Position numbers and translations under genes: made by a program
The notes under the pieces: model-generated
Seen by the model: only the letters and a program-made list of their open reading frames with translations
Database searches by the model: none
What the model was told of the DNA's origin: nothing
Shown here: piece by piece, positions 7,132 through 16,153 of the stretch
How positions within the stretch are numbered: the stretch's first letter is position 1
Layout: every line of letters starts with the position of its first letter
Source of the DNA: an uncultured Christensenella sp.
Lineage (GTDB): Bacteria > Bacillota > Clostridia > Christensenellales > Borkfalkiaceae
Direction of reading: 5' to 3'
Assembly (NCBI GenBank): GCA_910585595.1
Contig: CAJUET010000014.1
Span: forward strand, 1-53,169
DNA length: 53,169 nucleotides

Positions 7132-8364
7132 TTATGCCGACTTTTTATGCACGAGCTTGGGTTTTTCGCCCTTGTCAACGCATTCCTTCGTAATAATGAC
7201 TTCCTCAACGTCCTTTACCGAAGGAATATCGTACATGACGTCTGTCATAAGACTCTCGATGATCGTTCTGAGTCCCCTCGCACCCGTCTTTAAACGGATC
7301 GCGGTATTCGCAATTTCGCGTACGGCTTCGTCCTCGACCGTAAGTTTCACGCCGTCGAGCCCGACGAGCTTCTGATACTGCTTGATAATGGCGTTTCTCG
7401 GGCGAGTCAAAATATTGACGAGCGCTTCTTCGTCAAGCGCCTGCAAACTCACCGTAATGGGTATACGCCCGACGAATTCGGGAATCAAACCGAACTTGGT
7501 CAGATCCTGCGGTTTCACGTCGTCGAGAAGCGTATAATCCACTTCGTTCGAACCGAGCTTTACCGTTCCACCGAAGCCGAGCCCCGAATCGTCCTTTCTG
7601 GCGCTGACGATCTTATCGAGACCCACGAACGCCCCGCCGCAAATAAAGAGAATGTTCGTCGTATCGATGCGCATACAGTCCTGTTGGGGATGCTTTCTGC
7701 CGCCCTGCGGGGGCACGTTCGCCGTCGTGCTTTCGATGATCTTCAAAAGCGCCTGCTGAACGCCCTCGCCCGATACGTCGCGCGTGATCGAAACGTTCTC
7801 TCCCTTTCTTGCGATCTTGTCGATCTCGTCGATATAGATAATGCCGCGCTGCGCCTTTTCGATGTCGTAATCGGCGTTCTGAATAAGTTTCAAGAGAATA
7901 TTTTCAACGTCCTCGCCGACGTAGCCCGCCTCCGTGAGCGTCGTTGCATCGCTCGTCGCAAAGGGCACATTCAAAATTTTAGCGAGTGTGCGCGCGAGCA
8001 GCGTTTTACCGCTTCCCGTAGGTCCCAAAAGCAAAATATTGCTCTTTTCGATTTCCACATCGTCCTCGTTCTTTCCCGCCGCAAGCGCATTGATACGCTT
8101 ATAATGATTGTACACTGCCACGGAGAGAACCTTCTTCGCCTTATCCTGCCCGATAATATACTGATCGAGTTCCGCTTTGATTTCGGCGGGTTTTTTGAGT
8201 TCGACGGGTTCTACCGTCTCGGTCGAAGGCATTTTCTGCAACATATCGTTGCAGAGCCCCACACACTCATCGCAAATAAAAATCCCGTCGGGACCGGCAA
8301 TCAGTTTTTTGGTTTTTGCCTTCTCTTTTCCGCAGAAGGAACAATATTGCTCGTATTTTGCCAT
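7132..8364 (-). CDS. clpX: ATP-dependent Clp protease ATP-binding subunit ClpX
   Basis: This 410-residue AAA+ unfoldase feeds substrates to ClpP in the cytoplasm. An N-terminal C4 zinc finger is complete (Cys8, Cys11, Cys31, Cys34). Walker A GPTGSGKT is at 114-121, Walker B YIDEIDK at about 180, and the ClpP-contact and sensor regions follow (the GFGG loop is visible in LGFGGTVK). It is the third gene of tig-clpP-clpX and starts about 30 bases after clpP. Length and motifs are normal. Confidence 0.97.
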   Translation of the reverse strand: MAKYEQYCSFCGKEKAKTKKLIAGPDGIFICDECVGLCNDMLQKMPSTETVEPVELKKPAEIKAELDQYIIGQDKAKKVLSVAVYNHYKRINALAAGKNEDDVEIEKSNILLLGPTGSGKTLLARTLAKILNVPFATSDATTLTEAGYVGEDVENILLKLIQNADYDIEKAQRGIIYIDEIDKIARKGENVSITRDVSGEGVQQALLKIIESTTANVPPQGGRKHPQQDCMRIDTTNILFICGGAFVGLDKIVSARKDDSGLGFGGTVKLGSNEVDYTLLDDVKPQDLTKFGLIPEFVGRIPITVSLQALDEEALVNILTRPRNAIIKQYQKLVGLDGVKLTVEDEAVREIANTAIRLKTGARGLRTIIESLMTDVMYDIPSVKDVEEVIITKECVDKGEKPKLVHKKSA

Positions 8365-8395
8365 TGGATCTCCTAATTAAAAGGCTATTGAAAAA

Positions 8396-8989
8396 TTATC
8401 TCTTTTCGTACACTTTGTCGATCAGTCCGTATTCCTGCGCTTCGTCCGCGGAAAGATAATTATCTCTGTCGGTATCGCGCTCTACGACTTCGACGGGTTT
8501 TCCCGTGTTCGCGGCTAAAATCTTCGTCATCTTCGTCTTGATTCTGAGGATATGCTCCGCCTGAATCTTAATATCGCTCGCCTGACCCTGCGCGCCGCCC
8601 AAGGGCTGATGAATCATGATCTCGCTGTTTTTAAGCGCGTAACGCTTTCCCTTTGCGCCTGCCGCCAAAAGGAACGCGCCCATCGAAGCCGCAAGCCCGA
8701 TGCAGATCGTGGAAACATCGCATTTGATGTAGTTCATGGTATCATAGATCGCCATTCCTGCAGAAACCGAACCGCCGGGGCTGTTGATATAGAGACTGAT
8801 ATCCTTTCCGGGATCTTTGCCTTCGAGGTAAATAAGCTGCGCCACCACGGTGTTTGCGACGGCGTCGTCGATCTCCCCGCTCAGAAAAATGATTCTGTCT
8901 TCCAACAGACGGGAGTAAAGATCGTAGCTTCTCTCTCCGCCCGAAGTCCTTTCAACGACGTAAGGAATCAGAACGTTCTTTTCATTCAT
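8396..8989 (-). CDS. clpP: ATP-dependent Clp protease proteolytic subunit ClpP
   Basis: This 197-residue serine peptidase forms the tetradecameric chamber used by ClpX. The triad is visible: Ser102 in GLAASMGAF, His127 in MIHQPLGG and Asp176 in DTDRDN. A longer frame begins with TTG at 8995, but AGGAG is spaced correctly (eight bases) for the ATG at 8989 and only two bases from the TTG, so 8989 is the start. It lies two bases after the trigger factor stop. Confidence 0.96.
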   Translation of the reverse strand: MNEKNVLIPYVVERTSGGERSYDLYSRLLEDRIIFLSGEIDDAVANTVVAQLIYLEGKDPGKDISLYINSPGGSVSAGMAIYDTMNYIKCDVSTICIGLAASMGAFLLAAGAKGKRYALKNSEIMIHQPLGGAQGQASDIKIQAEHILRIKTKMTKILAANTGKPVEVVERDTDRDNYLSADEAQEYGLIDKVYEKR

Positions 8990-8991
8990 CT

Positions 8992-10434
8992 TCAATTCTC
9001 CTTTTTTTCGGCGGTCGTCTTGGACGCCGTCGCTTTCTTTGCAGTCGTCTTAGGTTTTGCGGCGGTCTCTTTCTTTTCCGTTGCGGACTTCGTTTCGCCC
9101 GTCTTTTTGGCGGCAGGCTTTTTTGCCGCCGCAGGCTTGTCGGCGTCGAAATACATTTCGTTATTCTTCTCTAAGAACTCAAACGCCTTGGTGACTTTGA
9201 TGTCGTTTTCGATATAACTTCTCTGACGGGGATCAAGCGTCTTTTTATATTCTTCCGCGCTCTTGCCAACGCTCTTTGCCTGCTCTTCGATCTTGGCGTC
9301 GATCTCCTTTTCCGTCGCGGCGATTTTTTCGAGTTCGATAATTTTTTCAAGCACAAGCTGTTGAAGAACGGTCGATTTCGCCTCTTCTTCGAAGTTCTTC
9401 TTGTACTCCTCGCGGGTGGAACCGATATAGCTCAAATAGTCGTCGAGCTTGATGCCCTGATACATGAGATTGTATTCCATGTTGCGCAGGGAATAATCTT
9501 CCTGTGCGTCGATCATAGCTTCGGGGATCTCCGCCGTAGCGCCCTTTGCGATTTCTGAGAGAATGGAATACTCCGTCTCGTTGCGGCTCTTCGACTTCGC
9601 GCTCGTTTCAAGGCGTTCCTTTACCTTTGCGCGGTAAGCCTCTACGCTGTCGCTCCCCATTTTCTTTGCGAACTCTTCGTTCAGTTCGGGAAGCTTTTTA
9701 CCCGTGATTTTATGAAGCGTGACCGTGAACACCGCGGGCTTGCCTTTCAGATGTTCCGCCTGATAGTCCTCGGGGAAGGTCACGTTAATATCTTTGGTTT
9801 CGCCGATCTTCATGCCGACGACCTGTTCCTCGAAGCCCGCAATGAACGAGCCCGAACCGAGCGTTAAGTCGTAATTCTCGGCAGAGCCGCCTTCGAACTC
9901 CTTGCCGTCCGCCCTACCCGTGAAGTCAATGCTTACGGTATCGTCGTTTTGAGCCGCCCTGTCGGTCACGTCGATCTTCTCCGCAAAACGGTTTCTGTTG
10001 TTCTCGATTTCCTTTTCGAGGTCGGCGTCCGTAACAGTATACTCAACCTTCTTGATTTTTATACCCGTATACTTCTCGATCTTGACGTCGGGTTTTACGG
10101 GAACCGTCGCCACCAAAACGACTTTCTCGTCCGTAATGTCGTCCACCGCAAGCGAAGGATCGCCCACTGCGGTAAATTTATCTTTTTCCTTTTCGAGCAC
10201 CTCGCCGTAATGCTGCGCATAGAGCAAATTGAGCGCGTCCTCGTAGAACAGTCCTTTGCCGTAAAAGGTTTCGAGAACGTGCTTGGGCACCTTTCCCTTT
10301 CTGAATCCGTTGACGGCATACTTCTTTCTGTTTTTGAGGTAAGCCTGATTGTTCGCTTCCGCCCATTCTGCGGCGTCGAACGTCATTGTCACTTTGACCG
10401 TGCTTTTTTCTGCGGGTGCTGTTTGGTACTTCAT
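8992..10434 (-). CDS. tig: trigger factor with Lys/Ala/Thr-rich C-terminal tail
   Basis: This 480-residue ribosome-associated chaperone and peptidyl-prolyl isomerase has a ribosome-binding domain at about 1-130 with the signature GFRKGKVPKHV at 44-54, an FKBP-type PPIase domain at about 150-245, and a helical C-terminal chaperone domain to about 430. The last ~50 residues are low complexity (KPAAAKK, TAKKATASK and similar), an extension that typical trigger factors lack. It heads the tig-clpP-clpX operon, an arrangement common in bacteria. Confidence 0.95.
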   Translation of the reverse strand: MKYQTAPAEKSTVKVTMTFDAAEWAEANNQAYLKNRKKYAVNGFRKGKVPKHVLETFYGKGLFYEDALNLLYAQHYGEVLEKEKDKFTAVGDPSLAVDDITDEKVVLVATVPVKPDVKIEKYTGIKIKKVEYTVTDADLEKEIENNRNRFAEKIDVTDRAAQNDDTVSIDFTGRADGKEFEGGSAENYDLTLGSGSFIAGFEEQVVGMKIGETKDINVTFPEDYQAEHLKGKPAVFTVTLHKITGKKLPELNEEFAKKMGSDSVEAYRAKVKERLETSAKSKSRNETEYSILSEIAKGATAEIPEAMIDAQEDYSLRNMEYNLMYQGIKLDDYLSYIGSTREEYKKNFEEEAKSTVLQQLVLEKIIELEKIAATEKEIDAKIEEQAKSVGKSAEEYKKTLDPRQRSYIENDIKVTKAFEFLEKNNEMYFDADKPAAAKKPAAKKTGETKSATEKKETAAKPKTTAKKATASKTTAEKKEN

Positions 10435-10492
10435 AAAATATCTCCTGAAAATTGTTTCTTTTTTCCTTTAAGGATTTAAACCGGCAATTTTT

Positions 10493-10521
10493 ATTTTAAC
10501 ATAAAGCAATTCAAAAGGAAA
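10493..10521 (-). promoter_or_regulatory. possible promoter of tig-clpP-clpX
   Basis: TTTCCT, a 17-base spacer and TAAAAT on the minus strand, about 60 bases before the tig ATG. The -35 is weak; no CtsR box is apparent. Confidence 0.35.
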
Positions 10522-10530
10522 GCGTTTTTA

Positions 10531-10559
10531 TTTACAAATTGATTTTTTTCGTTTATAAT
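10531..10559 (+). promoter_or_regulatory. SigA promoter of rqcH/fbpA
   Basis: TTTACA, a 17-base spacer and TATAAT on the plus strand, giving a leader of about 50 bases before the ATG at 10618. Confidence 0.65.
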
Positions 10560-10617
10560 TGATTTACGCGGTAAACTTTACCGTCGCAAAACCAAAATAT
10601 TTCAAAAAAGGTGTCGT

Positions 10618-12237
10618 ATGCCGCAGGACGCATTTACCCTTCGCCTCAATGCACGGGAGCTCAACGCAACGCTTGCCGGAGGCAAAATCAATAAAATCAA
10701 TCAGCCAGAGCGTGAAGAGATCACATTTCTTATATACACGGGCAAACAGGTTTTAAAACTTGCGCTCAACGTAAACGCTTCGGACTGCGGCGTCTACTTT
10801 TCGGATGCGGTCAAGGAAAACCCCGCCGTAGCGCCCGGATTTTGCATGCTGCTTCGCAAGCACCTTACGAATGCGGAACTGAAAGAGGTCTCGCTCGTAG
10901 GCTTTGAGCGGATCCTCGCCTTTCGCTTCTTCTGCGTTTCCGACTTTTCGTCTACCGAAAAAATTCTCTACGCCGAAATCATGGGCAAGTATTCCAACCT
11001 GATTTTGACGGAAAACGGCGTGATAACGGGGGCGCTCAAAACGACCGCGATCGGCGAAAACTGCAAACGGCTCATATTCCCGGGTGCGAAATACGAGTTC
11101 CCCGAACCGCAGGATAAAGTAGATCCTACCGATTATCCCGCCCTATTTTCGCTTTTAAAAGACGCACGGCAGGAAAATCTTGACGAATTCCTGTTTAAAC
11201 ATGTGCGCGGAATCGCACCCGTGACTGCGGAGAATATCGTAAAGTGGTACGGCGGGGAGGGCGTTTTCGCAAAGCACGTTTACGACTATCTGTTCTCGAA
11301 CGAAATTACCGCCTGCGTGAACGATCGGGACTTCTTTGCACGCTGGGAGGACGGCGCGACCCTCTTCCCCACGTTGAGCGCGGCACAGGCATATTTTTAC
11401 GGAAGAAAAGGCAGGGAAAAGGAAATCGCAGCAATGAAGAGAAAGCTGAGTTCCGCCGTAAATTCCGCGATCAAAAAACAGGAAAAGCGGCTTGCGCAGA
11501 TTTTACAAAAACGGCACGACTGCAAAGACGCGGAACTCAACCGGATCAGCGGCGAGCTTTTAACCGCGAATTTATGGAAGATCGAAAAGGGCTCGCGCGG
11601 ATGTGAACTTGAAAATTTTTACGGGGGCGGTACGGTCAAAATCACGCTCGACCCCACGAAAACGCCTTCCGAAAACGCGCAGAGCTATTTTAAAAAGTAC
11701 CGCAAGGAAAAACGCACGCTTGAAGCGCTCGCGCCTCAGGAAGAGGAAACGAAAAGAGAGATTTCCTACCTTAGATCCCTTTCCGCCGCCGCAGAATTTG
11801 CTAAGGACAAAGAAGATCTGACGGCGCTCGAAGAGGAGTTGATCGCGGCGGGAATTTTAAAGGAGACGAACGGTAAAAAGAAAAAAGAAAAGGTCGTTTC
11901 CTTCCGAAGTTTCGAGAAAGACGGCTTCCGTATTCTGGCAGGCAGAAACAATATGGAGAACGATAAGCTCGTGCGCTCCGCCCGACCGGACGATTTATGG
12001 CTGCACGCCAAGGCATATCATTCCTGTCACGTCGTCGTTAAGACAGAAGGGAAGCCCGTCCCCGACGAAGTGCTCCTCTTTGCCGCGGGAATCTGCGCGC
12101 AGTACTCGGACGGCAAGGGCGACAAAGTCCCCGTCGATTACTGCGAAGTCAGGTTTGTAAAAAAGCCCCCCAAATCCAAACCGGGATCCGTGGTTTACAC
12201 CGACTACAAGACGGTAACGGTTGCGCCTTTATCATAA
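10618..12237 (+). CDS. rqcH: RqcH / fibronectin-binding protein A family (NFACT) protein
   Basis: This 539-residue NEMF/Rqc2 family protein in bacteria binds obstructed 50S subunits and directs C-terminal alanine tailing of stalled chains; the older name is FbpA. The NFACT-N domain covers about 1-215 (EIMGKYSNLIL at 121-131), a helix-hairpin-helix region follows, then coiled coils at about 265-420, and the NFACT-R domain at about 425-530 with the hallmark DDLWLHAK followed by HVVVK. The ATG has an AAGGTG site. It is monocistronic between the tig operon and a convergent cysteine synthase. Confidence 0.9.
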   Translation: MPQDAFTLRLNARELNATLAGGKINKINQPEREEITFLIYTGKQVLKLALNVNASDCGVYFSDAVKENPAVAPGFCMLLRKHLTNAELKEVSLVGFERILAFRFFCVSDFSSTEKILYAEIMGKYSNLILTENGVITGALKTTAIGENCKRLIFPGAKYEFPEPQDKVDPTDYPALFSLLKDARQENLDEFLFKHVRGIAPVTAENIVKWYGGEGVFAKHVYDYLFSNEITACVNDRDFFARWEDGATLFPTLSAAQAYFYGRKGREKEIAAMKRKLSSAVNSAIKKQEKRLAQILQKRHDCKDAELNRISGELLTANLWKIEKGSRGCELENFYGGGTVKITLDPTKTPSENAQSYFKKYRKEKRTLEALAPQEEETKREISYLRSLSAAAEFAKDKEDLTALEEELIAAGILKETNGKKKKEKVVSFRSFEKDGFRILAGRNNMENDKLVRSARPDDLWLHAKAYHSCHVVVKTEGKPVPDEVLLFAAGICAQYSDGKGDKVPVDYCEVRFVKKPPKSKPGSVVYTDYKTVTVAPLS

Positions 12238-12246
12238 AACATATTT

Positions 12247-12272
12247 GCCCCGCGCCCGACCCGGCGCGGGGC
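12247..12272. terminator. GC-rich hairpin after rqcH, probable terminator
   Basis: Ten-bp stem GCCCCGCGCC / GGCGCGGGGC with a six-base loop, nine bases after the rqcH stop. It lacks a good T-run, so termination strength is uncertain. Confidence 0.55.
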
Positions 12273-12329
12273 TTCGCATTAAAAATCCTTTCCTAATCGT
12301 TTTTTGATACATTCGGCGTCGGATTGCAA

Positions 12330-13265
12330 CTACCGGATTTCCGAAAAAAGCGGCGTGGAAAAATAGCGCTCGGCAGTATCGGGAAGAACGGTTACAACAA
12401 GTTTTCCTTTGCCGAGTTTATTTGCAAGGATCCTCGCGGCGGCAACGTTCGTCCCGCCCGTAATTCCGCACATGATCCCCTCTTTTCCGGCAAGTTCCCG
12501 CGCAGTTCCGATCGCCTCTTTGTCTGAGACGATACAGATATCGTCGTAAACGGTCCGATTGAGAACGGGAGGAACGAGCCCGTCGCCGATCCCCATTTGC
12601 ATATGCGCGCCCACCGTGCCGCCCGCAAGGATCGCCGCATTTTCGGGTTCAACCGCCCAAACCGTCATATCCGGAAATTTTTCTTTGAGTGCTTCGCCGA
12701 TTCCCGTGATCGTGCCGCCCGTGCCGATTCCGCTCACAAACCCGTCGATCCTTCCCCCGACGTCGCTCAGAATTTCCCGCGCGGTCTCACACCTGTGAAC
12801 GAGCGGATTATTCCCGTTTTCAAACTGCTGGGGCATGAACGCGCCCTCAACGTTCTTTGCGATCTCTTCCGCCTTATGGATGCATGCTTGAATGCACTCG
12901 CCGATATTCCCGTTATCGTGTATCAGCACGACTTTTGCGCCGTATGCCTCGATCAGCTTACGCCGCTCTTCACTCACGGAATCGGGCATGACGATCGTCG
13001 TTTTATAGCCCTTGACCGCACCCACGAGAGCAAGTCCTATTCCCTGATTTCCGCTCGTCGGCTCTACGATGAGCGTACCTTCGCGGATAAGCCCCTCCCG
13101 TTCCGCCGCTTGGAGCATCGCGTAAGCCGTCCTCGTCTTGATCGAACCGCCCACGTTCAGCCCCTCAAATTTTACGAGAATTTCCGCGTCGTTATCTCCC
13201 GTCATACGGTTTAAGCGAATCAACGGCGTGCGCCCGATCGCTTGAAGAATGTTATCGTAAACCAA
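12330..13265 (-). CDS. cysK: PLP-dependent cysteine synthase family protein
   Basis: This 311-residue fold-type II PLP enzyme would make cysteine from O-acetylserine and sulfide. The PLP lysine lies in GGSIKTRTA near residue 44, the substrate loop TSGNQG near 70, and the phosphate-binding loop GIGTGGTITG near 175. The lysine motif reads SIKTR instead of the usual S(V/I)KDR; I have the impression that some clostridial members share this. A frame opens with TTG at 13280, but CGGAGG lies inside it; the spacing points to TTG at 13265, giving the usual start VYDNIL..IG.TPL. It follows the terminator of the upstream gene by only ~20 bases. Confidence 0.8.
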   Translation of the reverse strand: MVYDNILQAIGRTPLIRLNRMTGDNDAEILVKFEGLNVGGSIKTRTAYAMLQAAEREGLIREGTLIVEPTSGNQGIGLALVGAVKGYKTTIVMPDSVSEERRKLIEAYGAKVVLIHDNGNIGECIQACIHKAEEIAKNVEGAFMPQQFENGNNPLVHRCETAREILSDVGGRIDGFVSGIGTGGTITGIGEALKEKFPDMTVWAVEPENAAILAGGTVGAHMQMGIGDGLVPPVLNRTVYDDICIVSDKEAIGTARELAGKEGIMCGITGGTNVAAARILANKLGKGKLVVTVLPDTAERYFSTPLFSEIR

Positions 13266-13285
13266 AATAAACCTCCGCAAAGCGT

Positions 13286-13323
13286 AAAAAAACGCCCGTT
13301 CAAAAACGAGCGGGCGTTTTTTT
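13286..13323. terminator. strong bidirectional-type terminator
   Basis: A 13-bp perfect stem (13286-13298 with 13311-13323) with A-run and T-run on the two sides and a 12-base loop. It ends the minus-strand gene at 13329 and leaves almost no room for a separate promoter before the cysteine synthase gene. Confidence 0.85.
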
Positions 13324-13328
13324 AATCG

Positions 13329-13982
13329 TTACTTCTTGCTACAATTCCTGCCCTGCGGATACAGGGGAAGTTCGAAAAATCCCGAACAAACTTCCTGAGA
13401 GTATTCCTGCGCGGGCGGAATCGCGCTGTAACCGTAACTGGGAACGAGGAGTTCGACCTGCATGGCGACTTTCAGGATGACGGTTACGCACGCGCTCAAA
13501 GAGAACGTAGACGTATCCGCATTCCAAACGCCCTCGGGCGAAATGCTCGATACCGACGCCGTGACCGTATAAGGCATGACGGAAGCGCACGGAACGAAGA
13601 GAAGAACGTCCTCGTTCATAACGATATTGCTCGTCGCTTTGCCCTCTACGCCGTTCGCGTCGACATAGACGATTTCAATGGGAATCGTCACCGTGGCTTG
13701 CACGCGCGCGCAAGGGCCTTCTGCCTGCCTCTCTACGTTGAGGTTCGAAACGACCCCTTCCGAAGAGAGCGAACGCGCACTGATAAAGGTAAGCGGATAT
13801 GTAGGATTTTCCGGTACGGCGTTTTCGATCGTCGCACTGTAATTTTCGAGACGCGTTTGAATGATGCCCGCGTCAAAAATTTTTTCCGCCTGAATGCAAA
13901 CCTTTTCGCATAATCCGCTCAGCGGATTGCCCGAAATCGTCCCCGGACAGCGATCCGAAGAAAAATTGGAAAAAAATGACAT
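13329..13982 (-). CDS. conserved protein of unknown function, beta-rich
   Basis: I do not recognise this 217-residue protein. It has no signal peptide or membrane segment, is rich in Ser/Thr/Val, and looks like a beta-sandwich or structural protein. The N-terminal part has a Cys-containing motif (SGLCEKVCIQAEKIFD at about 22-37), and further Cys residues lie near the middle and C terminus (CARV, PCAS, SACV, VCSG, NCSK). The ATG has GGAGG six bases upstream. The pattern recalls spore-coat or exosporium-type proteins of Clostridia, but that is only an impression. Confidence 0.6.
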   Translation of the reverse strand: MSFFSNFSSDRCPGTISGNPLSGLCEKVCIQAEKIFDAGIIQTRLENYSATIENAVPENPTYPLTFISARSLSSEGVVSNLNVERQAEGPCARVQATVTIPIEIVYVDANGVEGKATSNIVMNEDVLLFVPCASVMPYTVTASVSSISPEGVWNADTSTFSLSACVTVILKVAMQVELLVPSYGYSAIPPAQEYSQEVCSGFFELPLYPQGRNCSKK

Positions 13983-14201
13983 TTGTTACCTCCGTGTTAA
14001 AGAACGCTTTTTGTTCTTATTAAATGATATGCTCAAAAGAGACAAATGAGTGATTGGCTTTTTAATTTGGTTTTTAATCCGGCTCATATTTTTTCATCGC
14101 TTTTACCAGATAAACGGAACCGTAAAAATTAAGTTTCGCGGTCAGCAAAGAAATAGAACAAAAGCCCTGATTTTCAGAGCCCTTGTTTCTTAAAAGAAAG
14201 A

Positions 14202-14510
14202 TCACAGCAAAACGATTTGCGTAGGGTACAAACAACTCGTGCCGTTCTTTTTTGCAAACGCTTCGCTGCCGCCGCACAAAAGCGTTTTACTCTCGCCGCC
14301 GCGCACGGCGTAGAGATTACCCTCCGCTTCGGGAATAAAAAGAACTTCCCCCTCCCTCACTTCCTCCGTCAAGCCGTTAAAGGTTGCTATCAGACGGCAG
14401 GGGAGCGAAAACGCTTGGGCAACGTCTTTGAGAGTCTGCCCCTTTTTCACGCGGTAAGCCACACTGTCTTTTAAAAAAAGTTTCACACGCCATGCTATGC
14501 GCACACACAT
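14202..14510 (-). CDS. small LysM-domain protein
   Basis: This protein of about 102 residues has a LysM-like segment at about 16-62 (AYRVKKGQTLKDVAQAF, then IATFNGL and GEVLFIP), so it probably binds peptidoglycan or another GlcNAc polymer. The rest carries AVRGGES and a short C-terminal half. No classical signal peptide is seen. The start is uncertain: the ATG at 14510 has no good ribosome site and an in-frame GTG at 14486 is possible. It diverges from the flippase gene with only 31 bases between. The 219 bases at 13983-14201 hold no gene that I can support. Confidence 0.55.
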   Translation of the reverse strand: MCVRIAWRVKLFLKDSVAYRVKKGQTLKDVAQAFSLPCRLIATFNGLTEEVREGEVLFIPEAEGNLYAVRGGESKTLLCGGSEAFAKKNGTSCLYPTQIVLL

Positions 14511-14541
14511 AAAAAGGTGACTTGTACGAATAAACTACTCT

Positions 14542-16071
14542 ATGCAGAATTTGTACAAGACCACAGCACTCGTCACCGTATTTACGGCGTTCGAACACTT
14601 TTTAGGCTTTTTATACCGAATCATACTCTCGCGCACGCTCGGCGCGGAAGGCTTGGGGGTATATCAGGTTGCGCTCACCGTCTATTCGGTATTTTTAACG
14701 GTTTCCGCAAGCGGACTTCCCGTAACGCTCTCACGCACCATTTCCAAACACCGTGCCGCGAACACGCCGGATAAGGGGCACGCCGCAACCTCCGCTGCCG
14801 TTCTGATCGCCTTGATGTTCAGCCTGCCCGTCACACTTCTTCTCTTTGCTCTGCGCGACCCCTTCTCGCGGATCTTTGCGGATCCGAGAAGCGCGGATCT
14901 GTTTTATATTCTTCTTTTCGGGCTTTCGTTCACTGCGCTCTACACGGTCATCCGCGGGAGCTTTTGGGGAAACCGGCGTTTCTTCGCCTATTCCGTCGTG
15001 GAACTTTTCGAAGAAATCAGTATGATCACGATCGGTATCGTTTTAATACTCGTCGTGCCCTCTTCCCTTCCGAACGTAAACAAAGCAGCGGTCGCCGTAT
15101 TCGTATCGCACTTTCTCTCCTTTATCGTCGCCCTCGTATATTACTTTATCAAGGGCGGAAAGTTTATCTCTCCGAAAAAAGAGTTTGCGCCTATGTTGAA
15201 ATCCTCCCTGCCCGTAACCTCTATGCGGGCGACGTCCTCACTCATAACCTCGCTTATTTCCGTGATCTTCCCCATGCGCCTGATTGCCTCGGGCGTATCG
15301 TCCGCACGCGCCATGAGCGAATACGGAGTTGTGTTCGGCATGGTCATGCCCGTTTTAATGCTCCCCTCCACCCTGATCGGATCCATCGCGCTCGTGCTCG
15401 TTCCGGAGCTTGCGGAAAGCTATTATAAGAAGGAAAAAGACAAAGTCGCTTCCCTCGTGAAAAAGTCGCTGAACATCACGCTTCTGACCGCCTTTATGCT
15501 CATTCCACTCTTTCTTGTCTGCGGGGAGAGCGTGGGTATTTTCCTCTTTTCGGACGCGGAGAGCGGAAAGCTGATCGCATACAGCGCGTTTATTTTGATC
15601 CCCATGAGCATTGCCATGATCACGACGAGTATGCTCAATTCGATCGGCTGCGAAAAACACACGCTCTGCTTCTTTTTGGCAGGCTCCGCCGCCATGCTCC
15701 TTTCGGTATGGTTTCTGCCGAAATATTTGGGGAGCGGCGCGCTCGTTTTGGGCATGGCGCTCGATTATCTTCTCGTCTCCGTATGCTCCTTGACGCTTTT
15801 GCGAAGGCGCACGGGCAAGCTGGGCTGCGGAAAGTATCTGTTTAAACTTATCCTCGCCGCAGTTCCCGTCGGGGCGGCAGGATACGGGCTTAAATTGCTC
15901 TTCATGCCGCTTATGAGCTACGTTCCCGCCACGGTCATTATTCTTATCGTTATGTTCGGTTTGGAAGCGCTTCTTCTTTGGGCGTTAAAACTCTTCGACT
16001 TCAAGGCATTCTTAAAACGCTTTCTTCCGAAAAAACTTCCGTTTCGAAAAAAAGCACGCGCACATAAGTAA
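14542..16071 (+). CDS. SpoVB/MurJ-type lipid-linked oligosaccharide flippase
   Basis: This 509-residue MOP-superfamily membrane protein with about 14 hydrophobic segments flips lipid-linked cell wall or polysaccharide precursors. The N terminus (FLGFLYRIILSRTLGAEGLGVYQ) is the usual start of SpoVB and polysaccharide flippases, and VTLSRTISK follows the second helix as in SpoVB. The C-terminal tail is basic (KRFLPKKLPFRKKARAHK). No sporulation operon surrounds it, so whether it acts in cortex or in vegetative wall synthesis cannot be told. Confidence 0.82.
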   Translation: MQNLYKTTALVTVFTAFEHFLGFLYRIILSRTLGAEGLGVYQVALTVYSVFLTVSASGLPVTLSRTISKHRAANTPDKGHAATSAAVLIALMFSLPVTLLLFALRDPFSRIFADPRSADLFYILLFGLSFTALYTVIRGSFWGNRRFFAYSVVELFEEISMITIGIVLILVVPSSLPNVNKAAVAVFVSHFLSFIVALVYYFIKGGKFISPKKEFAPMLKSSLPVTSMRATSSLITSLISVIFPMRLIASGVSSARAMSEYGVVFGMVMPVLMLPSTLIGSIALVLVPELAESYYKKEKDKVASLVKKSLNITLLTAFMLIPLFLVCGESVGIFLFSDAESGKLIAYSAFILIPMSIAMITTSMLNSIGCEKHTLCFFLAGSAAMLLSVWFLPKYLGSGALVLGMALDYLLVSVCSLTLLRRRTGKLGCGKYLFKLILAAVPVGAAGYGLKLLFMPLMSYVPATVIILIVMFGLEALLLWALKLFDFKAFLKRFLPKKLPFRKKARAHK

Positions 16072-16088
16072 ATTTTGCAGACGAATTG

Positions 16089-16117
16089 TTGCACTTCTTT
16101 TTAAATTGTGATAAAAT
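16089..16117 (+). promoter_or_regulatory. SigA promoter of pgi
   Basis: TTGCAC, a 17-base spacer and TAAAAT, about 30 bases upstream of the pgi start. Confidence 0.65.
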
Positions 16118-16153
16118 ATTGCTAATCATTTCCAAATCGGAGGAATTAGTTTT

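Noticed and set aside
14074..14277. 67-codon minus-strand frame overlapping the LysM gene
   Set aside because: Wrong frame relative to the LysM motif, no ribosome site, no domain.
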